Below, piece by piece: positions 17,980 through 28,035 of a stretch of DNA of 64,000 bases; position 1 is the stretch's first letter; each line of letters opens with the position of its first letter. A program made the position numbers and the translations under genes. The stretch lies in the NCBI GenBank assembly GCA_018713435.1, contig DVOS01000036.1:1-64000 (forward strand), in the 5' to 3' direction. This DNA comes from Candidatus Merdiplasma excrementigallinarum (lineage in GTDB: Bacteria; Bacillota; Clostridia; Lachnospirales; Lachnospiraceae). The notes beneath the pieces were generated by a model. The model saw only the letters and a program-made list of their open reading frames with translations, was not told the origin of the DNA and made no database searches.

Positions 17980-20347
17980 CCTGTTTTCCTTTTTTTGCCT
18001 GCAGCCCTTTCCAGATCTTCTCCCCCGTCACCGGCAGTTCCGTAAACCACAGGCCCGTGGCGTTGGCAATGGCGTGGACAATCGCCGGGGAAGGAGTGTT
18101 GATCACAATCTCGCCGATGGATTTGGCACCGAAGGGCCCGGTAGGCTCATAGCTGCTCTCAAATTCCACCCGCAGCTTTCCCATATCCAGACGGGTGGGA
18201 ATCTTGTACTGCATAAAGGAGTTGTTCAGCATCTGCCCTCTGTCGCTGTAGCGCACATCCTCACAGAGAGCCATGCCGATGCCCTGCACCAGTCCCCCCT
18301 CTGTCTGCACCCGGGCCAGGTTGGGGTTTACCGGCGTACCGCAGTCCACCACGGCCACGTAATCCACCAGTCCCACCTGCCCGGTCTCCTTATCCAGCTC
18401 AATCTCCGCCATACCCACCATAAACGGAGGCGGGGAAATGGGAGAGCTGTTTGTCTCAGAAGCGATCAGCGCCAGGTGATTGCCGCAGGTAGCCGCTTCC
18501 CCGATCTGGCGCAGGGTCAGCTCTCTTCCCGTCGCCGGATCCCGCAGACGGTCCCGGTCAAATTCCAGCCGGTCCTGCTCTCCCTCCGGAATCTCCAGCA
18601 TCCCGCAGGCCGCCTGCCGGATCAGTCCCTGCAGCTTCCGGGCCGCCCGCTCCACTGCCTTTCCTGTCACATAGGTGGTGCTGGAAGCGTAGGAGCCGGA
18701 ATCATAAGGGGAAGAATCCGTGTCCGCCGCGCACACAGAGATCCAGTCCAGCGGACAGTCCAGCACCTCCGCCGCCATCTGGGCCAGAATCGTATCGCAG
18801 CCGGTTCCCATATCCGCCGACCCGATGGACAGCGTATAGGTTCCGTCCTGCTCCAGCTTGAGAATGGCAGAGCCTGTATCCACCCCGGAAATACCGGAGC
18901 CCTGCATGGCCATGGCCACCCCCACGCTGCGCACTTTGCCGTTTCCCATATCCCGGCAGGGATATTTTTCGTCCCAGTTCATCATCTCTTTGGCCCTTGC
19001 CATGCACCGGTCCAGGGCGCAGCTTCTGTTGGGCTCTCCATAGTAGGCAGGCATCACGTCTCCCTGCCGCACCATATTCATCTCCCGCAGCTTCACCGGG
19101 TCCATGCCCAGCTTTGAGGCCAGTTCATTCACCGCCGTCTCCACCGCGAAAATTCCCTGGGTGGCTCCGTATCCCCGGTAAGCCCCCGCCGACATATGGT
19201 TGGTGTACACCACATCATAGGCAAACCGGAAGGCGTCAAGATCCCGGTACAGCGGAATAGACTTGTGGCCGGACAGTCCCACTGTGGTGGGGCCGTGCTC
19301 GCCGTAAGCGCCGGTATCCGAAAGGGTATAGACATCAATGGCCCGCAGCTTCCCTTCTTTTGTAGCCCCCACCCGCACATGGACCTCCATGGCGTGCCGG
19401 GGGGAGGAATCCGTCTGGGATTCATAGCGGGAATATACAATTTTGGAGGGTTTTCCCGTTTTCCAGGTCACAAATGCCGGATACACCTCGCACACCGCCG
19501 TCTGCTTGGCGCCGAATCCGCCTCCGATCCGAGGCTTGCTCACCCGGATTTTCGTCTGGGGAATCCCCAGAGCTCCCGCCACAATCCGGCGCACATGGAA
19601 CACAATCTGAGTGGAGCTGATGATATGCAGCCGGCCGTAGGCGTCCATATGGCAGGCCGTGCGGAAGGTCTCCATCATGGCCTGCTGGTTGGGCTTCGTC
19701 CGAAACGTTCGGTCCACCACCACGTCGCACTCCTCCAGCACCCGGTCCACGTCTCCCTCATGGGTTTCGTCACTGGCGCACAGATTCCGCCGGTTATCCG
19801 CTCCCACCGGAGCCATGGACACCCAGTTGTCTTCCGGATGGATCAGCAGTGTATTGTCCTTGGCCTGCCGGGGATCTAAGATCGCCGGCAGCACCTGATA
19901 TTTTACCTTGATCAGCTTCAGAGCCCGGTCCACGCAGGCCTCATTTTCCCCGGCCACAATCGCCACCGGGTCTCCCACGAACCGCACATGCCGGTCCAGG
20001 ATCAGCCGGTCATAGGGGCTGGGCTCCGGGTAGGTCTGGCCTGCCAGGGTAAACCGCTTCTGCGGCACATCCTCCCAGGTATAGATCGCCTCGATCCCCG
20101 GTACCTTCAGGGCCGCCTCCCGGCGGATCTCCTCAATCATGGCATTGGCATGGGGGCTGTGGAGCAGCTTTACCACCAGGTAATCTCCCTGCAGCACATC
20201 CTCCAGAAATACCGGTTTCCCGGTTACCAGGGCCATGGCATCCTTTTTCCGTACCGGATGGTTTACCATCTTCATGGCAGCCCGCCGCTCTCTTCCTTCC
20301 TCCGGCGCCAGCTCCCTGCGTTCCTCTTCCAGTCTCTCTTTTTTCAT
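17969..20347 (-). CDS. Xanthine dehydrogenase-family molybdopterin-binding subunit
   Basis: KPRIGGGFGAKQ, AGAYRGYGATQGIFAVE, GPFGAKSIGE; first of three subunit genes at the locus. Confidence 0.92.
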   Translation of the reverse strand: MKKERLEEERRELAPEEGRERRAAMKMVNHPVRKKDAMALVTGKPVFLEDVLQGDYLVVKLLHSPHANAMIEEIRREAALKVPGIEAIYTWEDVPQKRFTLAGQTYPEPSPYDRLILDRHVRFVGDPVAIVAGENEACVDRALKLIKVKYQVLPAILDPRQAKDNTLLIHPEDNWVSMAPVGADNRRNLCASDETHEGDVDRVLEECDVVVDRTFRTKPNQQAMMETFRTACHMDAYGRLHIISSTQIVFHVRRIVAGALGIPQTKIRVSKPRIGGGFGAKQTAVCEVYPAFVTWKTGKPSKIVYSRYESQTDSSPRHAMEVHVRVGATKEGKLRAIDVYTLSDTGAYGEHGPTTVGLSGHKSIPLYRDLDAFRFAYDVVYTNHMSAGAYRGYGATQGIFAVETAVNELASKLGMDPVKLREMNMVRQGDVMPAYYGEPNRSCALDRCMARAKEMMNWDEKYPCRDMGNGKVRSVGVAMAMQGSGISGVDTGSAILKLEQDGTYTLSIGSADMGTGCDTILAQMAAEVLDCPLDWISVCAADTDSSPYDSGSYASSTTYVTGKAVERAARKLQGLIRQAACGMLEIPEGEQDRLEFDRDRLRDPATGRELTLRQIGEAATCGNHLALIASETNSSPISPPPFMVGMAEIELDKETGQVGLVDYVAVVDCGTPVNPNLARVQTEGGLVQGIGMALCEDVRYSDRGQMLNNSFMQYKIPTRLDMGKLRVEFESSYEPTGPFGAKSIGEIVINTPSPAIVHAIANATGLWFTELPVTGEKIWKGLQAKKGKQDDR

Positions 20348-20811
20348 GCGCCGGCACCTCCTTTTTTATACTCCATAAAAGCATGGATTCCCCGCAGCTG
20401 TCCCTCATAGCCGGAGCAGCGGCAGAGATTTCCCGCCAGATATTCTTTGATCTCCTCATCGGTGGGAGACGGGTTCTCCCGGAACAGAGCAATGGCGTTC
20501 ATCACCATGCCGGGATTGCAGAAGCCGCACTGCTCCGCTCCCTGGTCCGCGATAAAGGCGCCAAACTCCTCCGCCTCTTCCTGCAGCCCCTCCAGAGTAT
20601 CCACCCTGCATCCGTCCGCCCGGGCCGCCAGCACAGAGCAGGAGAGCACCGGCAGATCGTTGAGAAATACGGTACACAGTCCGCAGTTGGAGGTCTCGCA
20701 TCCGCACTTTACGCTGCAGCATCCCCGGGAGCGCACAAATTCATACAGCGTCATGCCGTCCTCAATCTGGGCCGTCACCGGCCTGCCGTTCAGTGTAAGT
20801 TTGATCGTCAT
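20344..20811 (-). CDS. (2Fe-2S)-binding subunit, xanthine dehydrogenase family
   Basis: CSVKCGCETSNCGLCTVFLN...CGFCNPGMVM...LAGNLCRCSGY. ATG at 20811 overlaps the upstream stop (ATGA). Confidence 0.95.
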   Translation of the reverse strand: MTIKLTLNGRPVTAQIEDGMTLYEFVRSRGCCSVKCGCETSNCGLCTVFLNDLPVLSCSVLAARADGCRVDTLEGLQEEAEEFGAFIADQGAEQCGFCNPGMVMNAIALFRENPSPTDEEIKEYLAGNLCRCSGYEGQLRGIHAFMEYKKGGAGA

Positions 20812-21683
20812 CACAGGGCTCCTCCTTTCTCTGCTCCCAGAAGCTGTTCCAGGTTCCGCTTCAGCAGCACCCGGGCCAGGTGGCTTCTGTACTCCGCGCC
20901 GGCCCGCAGGTTGCTTCCCGTGGGCACCAGCTTTGCCATCTCCCGGGCGGCCTGCCCGGTCAGCTCCGACAGCGCCTCTTCTCCCGCAGCGCCCCGGATA
21001 AGGTCTTCCCGGCAGCTCTCCGGCAGTTCCAGGCAAATCGCTCTTCCGGGCCTTGCCCCCACCGCGGCCATTCCCTGAAAATCGCCGACGTCTTTGCCGG
21101 CGGGCAGCGCCATGGCGCAGGTCAGCACCGGAAAGTCCGTCTTTGTATTCCGGTACGCCAGGTAGGCCGTTTTCTGGGGCCGCTTTCTGACCGTCAGCCC
21201 GGTGAGAATGTCGTTATCCTTTTTCATCCCGGCAAATTCCCACAGGCTCATCTCCCCGGCCCGGTACAAAAGCACCCGGGTATCCAGCGCCAGAAACAGG
21301 GTCAGCACATCCGAGAAGCCAAACCGACCCCAGATGCTTCCCCCCACTGTGGCCAGGTTGCGAAACTGCACGCCCACAATAGAGCGCACGGCTTCCCTCA
21401 TGGCCCCGCCGGTATAAGCCGCCAGCCCCGGATGCAGTTCCAGCTGCCGCAGCGTCACCATAGCGCCGATGCGAAACTCTTCCTCTGTCTCTTCAATCTC
21501 ATTCAGCCCCAGTCCGGCCAGGTCCACCGCCGTGGCGATGGTCTGGCGGCCGGTCCGAAGCCACATCATGCCCCCGATCAGCCGGGCGCTTCTTTTCTGG
21601 TTCAGCTCCCAGGCCTCCTCCAGGCTGGCAGGTTTTACATAATTTTTTATCTTCACTGTGTTCCCCCTGTCTGTCCCCGCCAA
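20811..21683 (-). CDS. FAD-binding subunit, xanthine dehydrogenase family
   Basis: KPASLEEAWEL...RLIGGMMWLR...IVGVQFRNLATVGGSIWGRFGFSDVLTLFLALD. Confidence 0.92.
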   Translation of the reverse strand: MAGTDRGNTVKIKNYVKPASLEEAWELNQKRSARLIGGMMWLRTGRQTIATAVDLAGLGLNEIEETEEEFRIGAMVTLRQLELHPGLAAYTGGAMREAVRSIVGVQFRNLATVGGSIWGRFGFSDVLTLFLALDTRVLLYRAGEMSLWEFAGMKKDNDILTGLTVRKRPQKTAYLAYRNTKTDFPVLTCAMALPAGKDVGDFQGMAAVGARPGRAICLELPESCREDLIRGAAGEEALSELTGQAAREMAKLVPTGSNLRAGAEYRSHLARVLLKRNLEQLLGAEKGGAL

Positions 21684-21738
21684 GCGCAGCGAAGACCTTT
21701 ACTCTCCCTATATTTTACATGAATCCGGCTTCCGGCGC

Positions 21739-21793
21739 AACGAAAAAAGGGGGTGCTGCAAAATCATGAATTTCATGAAGCAGCACCCTCGTT
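21739..21793 (-). terminator. Dyad terminator with ATCATGAATTTCATGA core
   Basis: Minus strand: AACGAGGGTGCTGCTTCATGAAATTCATGATTTTGCAGCACCCCCTTTTTT. Confidence 0.75.
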
Positions 21794-21799
21794 CTGCCA

Positions 21800-22741
21800 T
21801 TACACTGCGTTGATCTGTTTTCCCTCCAGCCAGGCATACAGATTGTCAAACACAATCTGCGCCCGCTGCTCCATGGACTCTGCCGACGCAAAGGCAATGT
21901 GGGGCGTCACAATCGTATGGGGCGTGTGCAGCAGCGGATAGTCCGCGGGAAGGGGCGGTTCCATGTCGAACACGTCGCAGGCCGCTCCGGCAATCTTTCC
22001 CTGTTCCAGGGCCGCTGCCAGCGCCGGGGTATCCACCACGCCGCCTCTGGCCGTGTTGATGAGAAAAGCGGTTTTCTTCATCCGCGCCAGCTCCTTCCCG
22101 CCGATCATGCCTCTGGTCTGGGCCGTCAGCGGGCAGTGAAGCGATACGATGTCCGACCGCTCCAGCAGTTCCTCCAGCGTCACCTGCTCATCAATCGACG
22201 GATCCGCCACCCGGCTCCTGTTAAAAGCAAGCACCCGGCAGCCAAACGCTTTGCACAGAGCTGCCGTCTGCTTTCCGATTGCGCCCGCGCCTACAATTCC
22301 CACGGTTTTCCCAAACAGCAGGTTCCCGATCAGGCCCTCCTTTGTGCCGCCCTCCCGGCACCGCTTCCCGGTCTGCTCCACATTCCGCAGCAGGGACACC
22401 ATAAATCCCATGCACAGTTCCGCCACGGCCCGGGTGGCATAGCCGGAAGCGTTGCTCACCGCGATCCCCCGCTCCCGGGCCATCTCCATGGGAATATGGT
22501 CCACACCGGTAAAGGCCACATCAATAAATTTCAGTTCCGGTGCGCCCGCAAGCGCAGAAGGCGCCAGGGGCATATTGGCCAGCATGATCACATCCGCGTC
22601 CCGGCACCTGGCTTCCTGCACCTTCGGATCCGTATCCTTCTCATAGGCCATAAACGTATGGCCCATATCGCTCAGTTTCTTTGCCTGGGCTTCTATCACT
22701 TTTTCCGGGACTCCCAGTCCCTCCAGCAGCACAATCTTCAT
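21800..22741 (-). CDS. D-isomer-specific 2-hydroxyacid dehydrogenase, NAD-binding
   Basis: GKTVGIVGAGAIGKQTAALCKAFGCRVLAFNRS, SLHCPLTAQTRGMIG, NTARGGVVDTPAL, VTPHIAFAS. Start at 22741 with GGAGG upstream. Confidence 0.92.
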   Translation of the reverse strand: MKIVLLEGLGVPEKVIEAQAKKLSDMGHTFMAYEKDTDPKVQEARCRDADVIMLANMPLAPSALAGAPELKFIDVAFTGVDHIPMEMARERGIAVSNASGYATRAVAELCMGFMVSLLRNVEQTGKRCREGGTKEGLIGNLLFGKTVGIVGAGAIGKQTAALCKAFGCRVLAFNRSRVADPSIDEQVTLEELLERSDIVSLHCPLTAQTRGMIGGKELARMKKTAFLINTARGGVVDTPALAAALEQGKIAGAACDVFDMEPPLPADYPLLHTPHTIVTPHIAFASAESMEQRAQIVFDNLYAWLEGKQINAV

Positions 22742-22936
22742 CTTCCGTTTCCTCCATTCCGTTCCTGATAAAATTAGCGGATACCGCTGTCTTGAATCAG
22801 TATATCGGTTTTTCTTTCCCAGTACAATAGCCGGAAAGTACAAAAACCTTGGTTCGTATTTTCAACTGGCTCTTAGATATTTTCCACAAAAGCTGTTTCC
22901 ATTATTTGTCTAAACTGCTATTTTAAAATAATATTA

Positions 22937-22986
22937 TTGACAAGTCTTTTTTATTGTATTAAATTGTCAGTAAAGAGAACGTTCTC
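22937..22986 (+). promoter_or_regulatory. Promoter and LacI-type operator GAGAACGTTCTC
   Basis: TTGACA (22937-22942), 17 nt, TAAATT; perfect 12-bp palindrome GAGAACGTTCTC at 22975-22986. Confidence 0.65.
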
Positions 22987-23003
22987 AATCATGCGAGGCA
23001 AAT

Positions 23004-24038
23004 ATGGCAGACAAGAAAAATATAACGATTATTGATATAGCTAAATTAACAGGGCTTTCCAAAGCAACCGTAGGAAGAGTCATTGGCAATTACGGCAATG
23101 TTTCTCCTGAGAGTAAAGAAAAAGTAGAAAAAGCAATTAAAGAATTGAATTATATTCCCAACGCTGTTGCTCAGGGGCTTCGTTCTAACGGCACAAAAAT
23201 TATTGGCGTAATAGTGGGCAGTATCAAAAATAATTTCTGCAATCGTTTTCTTTACGCCGTTGAAAAAGCGGCAATCGAAAAAGGTTACGATGTGCTTTTT
23301 TGTAATACAGGAGAACAAATTGAACGTGAGTTTCAATGTCTCAAAAATTTAAAAGCCAGAAGAGTAGATGGTATTATTTTAATTTCTTCTGTCTTGAAGG
23401 CTCAGGACATTCCAAAGGAAAATATGGATTTATACAAGGATATTCCCATCGTCCTTGCTGACCGCAATATTGAAGATATGGATCTTGATTTAATCACCAG
23501 CAGTAACTGCCAGGGAGCCTATAATATCATTAAAAGTTTTATTCAAAACGGCCATCAGCACATTGGAATTATTTCCTATGGCGAAGTCTCCACTCTCAAA
23601 GAACGTCTGCGCGGCTACCGCCAGGCATGTGATAATTATAAGATTCAGACAAAAGACAGTTATATATTAACCGGAAAAACCATTGATGACATATCAACCG
23701 AAAGAATCAAGGAATTTTTAAAACAGAATCCGCAGCTTACCGCTATTATGGTTCTGAATAACTCTTTATTAGCCAAACTTTTGGTTGCCTTAAAAGATAT
23801 CGGATGTATAGACAATGACCGTTATTCCATCGTCAGTTGGGATGATGATGAATTAAATGAATTATACGCGATCTCTACTGTAGAACAGCAGGTAGAAGAA
23901 ATCGGTTTGCTTTCCACCAAACGATTGATTGAAATTATCAATCGTAAATCAAAAGAATCTGACGCGACAGTCACATTAACTTTAAAAACAATTTACAAAG
24001 AACGTGGTTCCAATCATTGTATCACTGCTGTCAAATGA
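23004..24038 (+). CDS. LacI-family transcriptional regulator
   Basis: ITIIDIAKLTGLSKATVGRVIGNYGNVSPESKEKVEKAIKELNYIPNAVAQGLRSNGTKIIGVIV. Confidence 0.95.
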   Translation: MADKKNITIIDIAKLTGLSKATVGRVIGNYGNVSPESKEKVEKAIKELNYIPNAVAQGLRSNGTKIIGVIVGSIKNNFCNRFLYAVEKAAIEKGYDVLFCNTGEQIEREFQCLKNLKARRVDGIILISSVLKAQDIPKENMDLYKDIPIVLADRNIEDMDLDLITSSNCQGAYNIIKSFIQNGHQHIGIISYGEVSTLKERLRGYRQACDNYKIQTKDSYILTGKTIDDISTERIKEFLKQNPQLTAIMVLNNSLLAKLLVALKDIGCIDNDRYSIVSWDDDELNELYAISTVEQQVEEIGLLSTKRLIEIINRKSKESDATVTLTLKTIYKERGSNHCITAVK

Positions 24039-24057
24039 ATATTATTATTTTTCGACC

Positions 24058-24069
24058 GAGAACGTTCTC
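24058..24069 (+). promoter_or_regulatory. Second LacI-type operator GAGAACGTTCTC
   Basis: Identical 12-bp palindrome between the lacI-type gene and the kinase gene. Confidence 0.65.
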
Positions 24070-24169
24070 AGTCCTTAGTGATAAGTTTGCCGCTCTGTGA
24101 TCCGGACACAGCCAGGCTCTTATATAACTCATAACTATTTAAAATTTTTGTGTAAGGAGGTTTTTATTT

Positions 24170-25402
24170 ATGGATTTAATTATGGGAATGAACAGCGGTT
24201 CTTCGTTTGATGGAATTGATGTCATTCTTGCTGAAACTGAAATGGACAGCGATGGCTTTCCCAAAGCGCCAAAGTTTCTTTGCGGAGGTTCTTATTCCTG
24301 GCCTGATGATGTAACCAAAATCGTACGGGATGCGTTTGAAAACAGAGTTGATATGGTTGGTCTGAACAGGCTGAACTATATTTGCGGAGCTGTTTTTGCC
24401 GAAAAAGCGGTTCAGTTTATGCAGGAACATCACATCAATCCGCAGGATGTTAAAGTATTGGGGCTTGATACACAGACCATTTATCAGGAGCAGCCTGATC
24501 ATAAACGAATTAGTGAAATGTCGGAGGAAGAAAAAGCGGACTGGCCTCATCGCTGGCTGAATGGGCCTTACCCGGCAGGTATGCAGATGGGCGACACTTC
24601 TGTTATTGCCAACCTGACAAACATCGACACGGTTACCCATTTCAGGCCGGCGGATCATACTTTTGGAGGAAGCGCCGCTCCCCTTATGCCCTATCTTGAC
24701 TTTATCCTCTTCCGTAAAGAGGACCATCCGGTTATGACATTAAATATTGGCGGAATTGCTAATCTTCATGTTGCAAGCAGTGATCGAAGAAAAATGTTTG
24801 GTTTCGATACTGGCCCCGGCAATGTAATTTCTAACTATATGTGCAGAAAATTGCTGGGAACGGATTACGATGAGAATGGCCAGGTAGCCGCTAAAGGAAA
24901 GACAAATGAAGAGCTGCTGAACTTCTTCATGCATCACCCCTTCTTTGACCGTCCTGTTCCCCGCTCCGGATGGGTAGGCGACTACGATGAAGACTATATC
25001 GACAGTGTTCTGGCAAAATACGGTCATCTTCCTAAAGAGGATATTCTCGCCACCGCATGCGCCTTTACCGGAGAAGCTGTAGCGAAAAGTATGCTGGACA
25101 ATATTCCGGATGATATTATCAAAAATACTAAAAAGCTGTACGCAAGCGGCGGCGGTGTAAAAAACCCGCAAATTATGAAGGAAATTCAGGAAAGAATTCC
25201 TTCGCATATCACTGTGACGACCTCTGATGAAATAGGTATTCCGCCAGAATATAAAGAAGCAGTTAAATTCGCGACGATTGCTTACTCTACTATTCACTGT
25301 GTTCCCGGAAACATTCCAGCAGCAGGCCATGCTTCACAGTATGCAATTCTTGGCAAAATTGCATTGGCACCCCGCAATATCAAAGGCGGAGCACAGCTGT
25401 AA
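24170..25402 (+). CDS. Anhydro-N-acetylmuramic acid kinase-like (AnmK-family) protein, divergent
   Basis: GMNSGSSFDGIDVILAE, NGPYPAGMQMGDTSVIANLTNI, TFGGSAAPLMPYLD, TLNIGGIANL, GFDTGPGN. Confidence 0.8.
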   Translation: MDLIMGMNSGSSFDGIDVILAETEMDSDGFPKAPKFLCGGSYSWPDDVTKIVRDAFENRVDMVGLNRLNYICGAVFAEKAVQFMQEHHINPQDVKVLGLDTQTIYQEQPDHKRISEMSEEEKADWPHRWLNGPYPAGMQMGDTSVIANLTNIDTVTHFRPADHTFGGSAAPLMPYLDFILFRKEDHPVMTLNIGGIANLHVASSDRRKMFGFDTGPGNVISNYMCRKLLGTDYDENGQVAAKGKTNEELLNFFMHHPFFDRPVPRSGWVGDYDEDYIDSVLAKYGHLPKEDILATACAFTGEAVAKSMLDNIPDDIIKNTKKLYASGGGVKNPQIMKEIQERIPSHITVTTSDEIGIPPEYKEAVKFATIAYSTIHCVPGNIPAAGHASQYAILGKIALAPRNIKGGAQL

Positions 25403-25490
25403 TTACTCTTCCCAGTAACACAGCTTACTTATTGTAACATATTTGGATGAATAAAAACAATTATTTCAAATCATTTTAGGAGGTTTGTAT

Positions 25491-26441
25491 ATGTATAAAA
25501 GAGCACTTGCCATTATTACTTCTGCCGTTATGGCCCTTACACTTTCCGCTCCGGTTTTTGCTGAAGAAACTGCTTCCACAGATATTTCCATTGGTGTTTC
25601 CTTTGGTCAGAATGTCCATCCTTTCTTTGTTGCCATGCAGAAAGGAATTGAAGATGCCTGCACGGAGTACGGTGTAACGGACTATAATTTTCTTGCCGCA
25701 GACAGTTCTCTGGAAACACAGAACACGCAGATAGAAAATCTGGTTACTATGGGTTCTGATGTCATTCTTCTTAATCCTTATGATTCCGAAGGCGTTGTAA
25801 ATGCCGTAAAAGCTGCCAGCGATCAGGGTGTAGGTGTGATTACCATGGACATCGACTGCGAAGGTTCCATTGCTTATTTAGCTTCTGATAATTATGTCAT
25901 CGGGCAGATGCTGGCCGATTACGTAATCGAACAGCTTGGCGGTGAAGGCAAAATTGCCATTATCGATGGTATAACCGTTTCCTCTTTGAAAGATCGTACA
26001 GACGGCTTCATGGATACCATTGCCGAAAGCAATATTGAAGTAGTAGCTGAACAGCAGACCGCCCATGCGCGTGATACAGCCCTGAGTTCCGCGGAAAACA
26101 TTATTCAGGCAAATCCCGATATTGATGCGTTTGTAGGCGTAAATGAAAATTCAGGTATGGCAATTCTGAGTGCGGTAACCTCTGCTAATCTCTCCGACGT
26201 CTTAATTACAACAGTTGACGCCACTGCCGAAAATATGATTGCTATCCGGGACGGAAAAGTTGCTGTCGGCGTATCTCAGGATCCCTACCAGATGGGCTAT
26301 CAGGCTGTTGAGCAGGCAATCAAGTGGCACAATGGCGAAGAAATTGAAGAATTTATTGAGATACCGGTTGAGTACATGACTTCTGATAACATCCAAGACT
26401 TTATTGAGCGTGAAGAAGGTTACGGTGTGGAAGTAGAGTAA
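25491..26441 (+). CDS. Sugar ABC transporter substrate-binding protein (RbsB-like)
   Basis: Signal peptide; periplasmic-binding fold (HPFFVAMQKGIEDAC, DVILLNPYDSEGVVNAVKAASDQGVGVITMD); AGGAGGTTTGTAT-ATG. Confidence 0.92.
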   Translation: MYKRALAIITSAVMALTLSAPVFAEETASTDISIGVSFGQNVHPFFVAMQKGIEDACTEYGVTDYNFLAADSSLETQNTQIENLVTMGSDVILLNPYDSEGVVNAVKAASDQGVGVITMDIDCEGSIAYLASDNYVIGQMLADYVIEQLGGEGKIAIIDGITVSSLKDRTDGFMDTIAESNIEVVAEQQTAHARDTALSSAENIIQANPDIDAFVGVNENSGMAILSAVTSANLSDVLITTVDATAENMIAIRDGKVAVGVSQDPYQMGYQAVEQAIKWHNGEEIEEFIEIPVEYMTSDNIQDFIEREEGYGVEVE

Positions 26442-26470
26442 ACCTTACACTTAACTGAGATATCATAATC

Positions 26471-26497
26471 GAGGGTGTTGCAATTTGCAGCACCCTC
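26471..26497 (+). other. Intercistronic hairpin between substrate-binding and ATPase genes
   Basis: GAGGGTGTTGC-AATTT-GCAGCACCCTC with no U-tract after it. Confidence 0.7.
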
Positions 26498-26517
26498 TGT
26501 TAGAAAGGAGAACCAAC

Positions 26518-28035
26518 GTGTCCGATGTTATTGTAAAAATGCAGGATATTTCCAAATCATTCGGCGGTATTAAAGCCCTGGATCATGTTCAGATCGAACT
26601 GCGCAGAGGCGAAGTTCATGCGCTTATGGGCGAAAATGGAGCCGGCAAATCTACGCTTATGAAAATTATGACCGGTGTCTATACAAAGGACAGCGGCACC
26701 ATGTATCTCTATAATGAGCAGACAAAAGAACTGGAAGAAATTGAAATGAAATCTCCCCTCATGGCTCAAAAGCATGGATTAAGCATGGTGTTCCAGGAAT
26801 TAAATCTTCTGGAGAATATGAATATAGCAGAAAATATTTTTATTGGCAGAGAGCCCGGTATAAACGGCGTTTTGAACCGTGCCGCATTAAACCGGAAAGC
26901 AAAAGAAGAACTCAAAAAAGTAAATCTCGATATTTCTCCGGAAACGATGGTTGACAGTTTAAGCTGCGGTCAGAAACAGTGTGTTGAAATTGCCAAAGCC
27001 CTGTCTTTTCAGGCCCGGGTTGTGGTATTTGATGAACCTACTGCCAGTCTCTCGGAAAAAGAATCTCAGGTTTTATTTGATATCATACGTGATTTAAAAA
27101 GCAAAGGAGTATGTATCGTCTATATTTCTCATCGTATGGAAGAAATATTTGACATATCGGATCGTATTACTGTTTTCAGAAACGGCACCTTTATTGATAC
27201 AGTTGAAACAAAAAATGTTTCCGAACCGGATCTGATACAAATGATGATTGGCCATGAGATTCAGGCTGATGCGGGAAAAACTTCCGATAACCATGTTAAA
27301 AAAAATGTCGTAATGGAAGTAAAAAATGTAAAAGTTTTTCCCAACAGTCATCCTGTACATTTTAAGCTGTATGAAAATGAAATCCTCGGCTTTTTCGGGC
27401 TGGTCGGTGCAGGCCGTACCGAATTGGCCCGTATCATATTTGGCGTTGATCCTGTTGGGGAAGGTGAAATCTTCATACAGGGAAAGCAAGTGAAAATCTC
27501 CTGTCCGCAGGATGCTATAAAAAATGGCATTGGTCTTGTTCCAGAGGATCGCAAAAACCTCGGTCTGATTTTGGGAATGAGCGTGAAAGACAATATGCTT
27601 ATTTCAAAATTGCAGCAGATTAAAGGAGCATTTCTGAAAAATTCTCAACTAAAGCAGATTACCGGCACATATATTCAGGATCTTGGAATTTCTTTAAGAA
27701 ACGAAACACAGGAAGTCAAAGAATTAAGCGGTGGAAATCAGCAAAAAGTTGTAATTGCCAAATGGCTGGCTATGACCCCCAATATCCTGATTATGGACGA
27801 GCCCACCAGGGGAATCGATGTCGGAGCCAAAAACGAAATTTATGCGCTGATGCGAAGGCTGGTTAATCAGGGAAAAAGCATTATTATGATTTCATCAGAA
27901 ATGGCAGAAGTAATGAAAATAAGCGATCGCATTATTGTCATGCATGAAGGAAGTATCGGCGGAACTCTTTCTGCCGATGAAATCACTAAAAACAATATTA
28001 TGCAAGCTGCATTCGGAGGAAATAAAGATGAATAA
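26518..28035 (+). CDS. Sugar ABC transporter ATP-binding protein (RbsA-like, two ABC domains)
   Basis: Two P-loop/signature sets (GENGAGKST, LSCGQKQ; GLVGAGRTE, LSGGNQQK). GTG start at 26518 after AAAGGAG. Confidence 0.95.
   Translation: MSDVIVKMQDISKSFGGIKALDHVQIELRRGEVHALMGENGAGKSTLMKIMTGVYTKDSGTMYLYNEQTKELEEIEMKSPLMAQKHGLSMVFQELNLLENMNIAENIFIGREPGINGVLNRAALNRKAKEELKKVNLDISPETMVDSLSCGQKQCVEIAKALSFQARVVVFDEPTASLSEKESQVLFDIIRDLKSKGVCIVYISHRMEEIFDISDRITVFRNGTFIDTVETKNVSEPDLIQMMIGHEIQADAGKTSDNHVKKNVVMEVKNVKVFPNSHPVHFKLYENEILGFFGLVGAGRTELARIIFGVDPVGEGEIFIQGKQVKISCPQDAIKNGIGLVPEDRKNLGLILGMSVKDNMLISKLQQIKGAFLKNSQLKQITGTYIQDLGISLRNETQEVKELSGGNQQKVVIAKWLAMTPNILIMDEPTRGIDVGAKNEIYALMRRLVNQGKSIIMISSEMAEVMKISDRIIVMHEGSIGGTLSADEITKNNIMQAAFGGNKDE

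Noticed and set aside
17867-19117. 416-aa plus-strand ORF
   Set aside because: Antisense to the molybdopterin subunit gene; His/Arg-rich shadow translation.
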